A DNA stretch of 40,277 bases from contig JAGAMD010000018.1 of assembly GCA_017624905.1 (NCBI GenBank), positions 1-40,277 of the forward strand, in the 5' to 3' direction. This stretch comes from Clostridia bacterium (GTDB lineage: Bacteria > Bacillota > Clostridia > Oscillospirales > CAG-272). Below, in pieces: positions 39,306 through 40,277 of this stretch. Every line of letters starts with the position of its first letter. Within the stretch, counting starts at the first letter, position 1. The position numbers and the translations under genes were made by a program. The notes below the pieces were generated by a model. That model was not told the DNA's origin. It saw only the letters and a program-made list of their open reading frames with translations, and made no database searches.

Positions 39306-40277
39306 ATTCTTCTATTTCTAAAATTTCACGTGCCTCATCGCTTGATATTGTCGCTATTGTCTTTAGCTTTCTTGACATTACATTTGTTCTTGTGCCAATG
39401 AGATTAGCAAGATCGGCATCTGCCTGTTCGACCTTCTTTTTAGCCTTTGTGAGTGCATCTGCAAATGTTTCAAACTCGGTCTTGACAGCCTCAAGCAGCT
39501 TAAACACCTCTGCACTCTTTTTCTGTATTGCAAGTGATTTAAAGCCTTGCTTTAACGCATTAAGAAGTGCTGACAATGTTGTTGGACCTGCCATATTTAC
39601 ATTAAATTCTCTTTGGCATTCCTCAAAGAGCCCTGAGTCTACGACCTCAATATAGAGCCCCTCAGTTGGTAAAAACATTATAGCAAAATCTGTTGTGTTC
39701 GGTGGATCGATATACTTCGTTGAAATATCCTTTGCAAAGGCTCTAATCTTTGCTCTAAGCTCCTTACGTGCAAGATCAAGTGCTGCTTTGTCGCCAAGGT
39801 CAATCGCTTCCTTGATTTTGTAGTAGGTTTCAAGTGGGAATTTTGAGTCAATCGGCAAGTAAATAAATTCGCCATCGGAGGCAGGCATTTTAACTGCAAA
39901 CTCAACACGTTCACTATTGCTTTTTGTTGAAATATTTTCCTCGTATTGATCCTTTGTCAAAATTTCACTGATGATATTACCGAGAATAACCTCGCCGACA
40001 ATACCCTTTGTTTTAACGTTTGTAAGTACATTTTTAAGTGATCCGACATCTGTTGCAATTCCCTTGATTTCACCGATTGCCTTATTGACGTTGCCGATTT
40101 GTGAAACTACATTTTCAAAGGACTCCTTTAATCTGTCATCTATTGTTTTTTGCAACTTTTCGTCAACGGTCTTTTGTACGCCGTCAAGCTTTTCGCCAAC
40201 GGTTTTTTGAATGTTATCAAGCTTTTCGCTATTCTCTCGTCTTAATTCAGACAATGCTTTACCAACAGTATTTTCAA
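39304..40277 (-). CDS. rmuC: DNA recombination protein RmuC, 5' end missing
   Basis: The reading frame is open to the right edge, giving 324 visible residues; the start and probably an N-terminal TM helix lie outside. A coiled-coil at the visible start contains short repeats (EKLDNIQKTV, EKLDGVQKTV, EKLQKTI). The conserved RmuC domain follows: KTKGIVGEVILGNIISEILT, YLPIDSKFPLETYYKIKEAI, DFAIMFLPTEGLYIEVVDSG and GPTTLSALLNALKQGFKSLA. The family has a nuclease-like core and limits inversions at short inverted repeats in E. coli. A TTG at 40254 is not taken as a start because the frame continues upstream. Confidence 0.93.
   Translation of the reverse strand, partial: ENTVGKALSELRRENSEKLDNIQKTVGEKLDGVQKTVDEKLQKTIDDRLKESFENVVSQIGNVNKAIGEIKGIATDVGSLKNVLTNVKTKGIVGEVILGNIISEILTKDQYEENISTKSNSERVEFAVKMPASDGEFIYLPIDSKFPLETYYKIKEAIDLGDKAALDLARKELRAKIRAFAKDISTKYIDPPNTTDFAIMFLPTEGLYIEVVDSGLFEECQREFNVNMAGPTTLSALLNALKQGFKSLAIQKKSAEVFKLLEAVKTEFETFADALTKAKKKVEQADADLANLIGTRTNVMSRKLKTIATISSDEAREILEIEE

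Overview
The window reads as one contiguous piece of a Clostridia-type Firmicutes chromosome. The signs are A/T-rich spacers, AGGAGG-type ribosome binding sites, textbook sigma-A promoters (TTGACA-17-TATAAT), the zinc forms of S14 and L36, a zinc-type adenylate kinase, an RNase M5-like Toprim protein and an Fe-S serine dehydratase. The lineage is probably an anaerobic gut member of the class Clostridia. Genus cannot be read from this sequence.

Layout. (1) Positions 1-13198, minus strand: the S10-spc ribosomal protein operon, read from rpsJ (12898) through rplC-D-W-B-rpsS-rplV-rpsC-rplP-rpmC-rpsQ-rplN-rplX-rplE-rpsN-rpsH-rplF-rplR-rpsE-rpmD-rplO-secY-adk-map-infA to a truncated rpmJ at the edge. 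It has a strong promoter, a structured leader of about 265 nt, and several structured internal spacers. (2) 13481-16545: an orphan class II aldolase (araD-like), a divergent 8-TM protein of unknown function, and a D-2-hydroxyacid dehydrogenase. (3) 16635-23475, plus strand: an operon of five cytosolic enzymes: an Old Yellow Enzyme-type flavin/Fe-S reductase, an SDR, a fumarate-reductase-like flavoprotein, a TIM-barrel epimerase and a heparinase II/III-family lyase. No transporter, kinase or regulator accompanies them. This is the most likely place for undescribed metabolism. (4) 23485-25874, minus strand: an ECF sigma factor, its membrane anti-sigma factor, and a second membrane protein with the same ectodomain. 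The sigma operon and the paralogue carry the same unusual promoter at the same spacing, so they form a small visible regulon. (5) 25917-28458, minus strand: lipid kinase, alpha/beta hydrolase, PduL phosphotransacylase. (6) 28632-31719, minus strand: dapA-dapB-lysA, for lysine synthesis from aspartate semialdehyde, with a palindromic operator candidate. (7) 31761-33970: pyridoxamine kinase (plus) and L-serine dehydratase (minus), sharing a terminator. (8) 33967-39268, minus strand: cysE-type serine acetyltransferase, a DUF1934 protein, holA, an RNase M5-like Toprim protein and comEC. (9) 39278 to the right edge: rmuC, truncated at its 5' end.

The housekeeping blocks are conventional. The unusual material is the flavoenzyme/lyase operon, the sigma regulon with its duplicated ectodomain, the RNA structures in the ribosomal operon, and a ComEC whose C-terminal nuclease motifs are missing.
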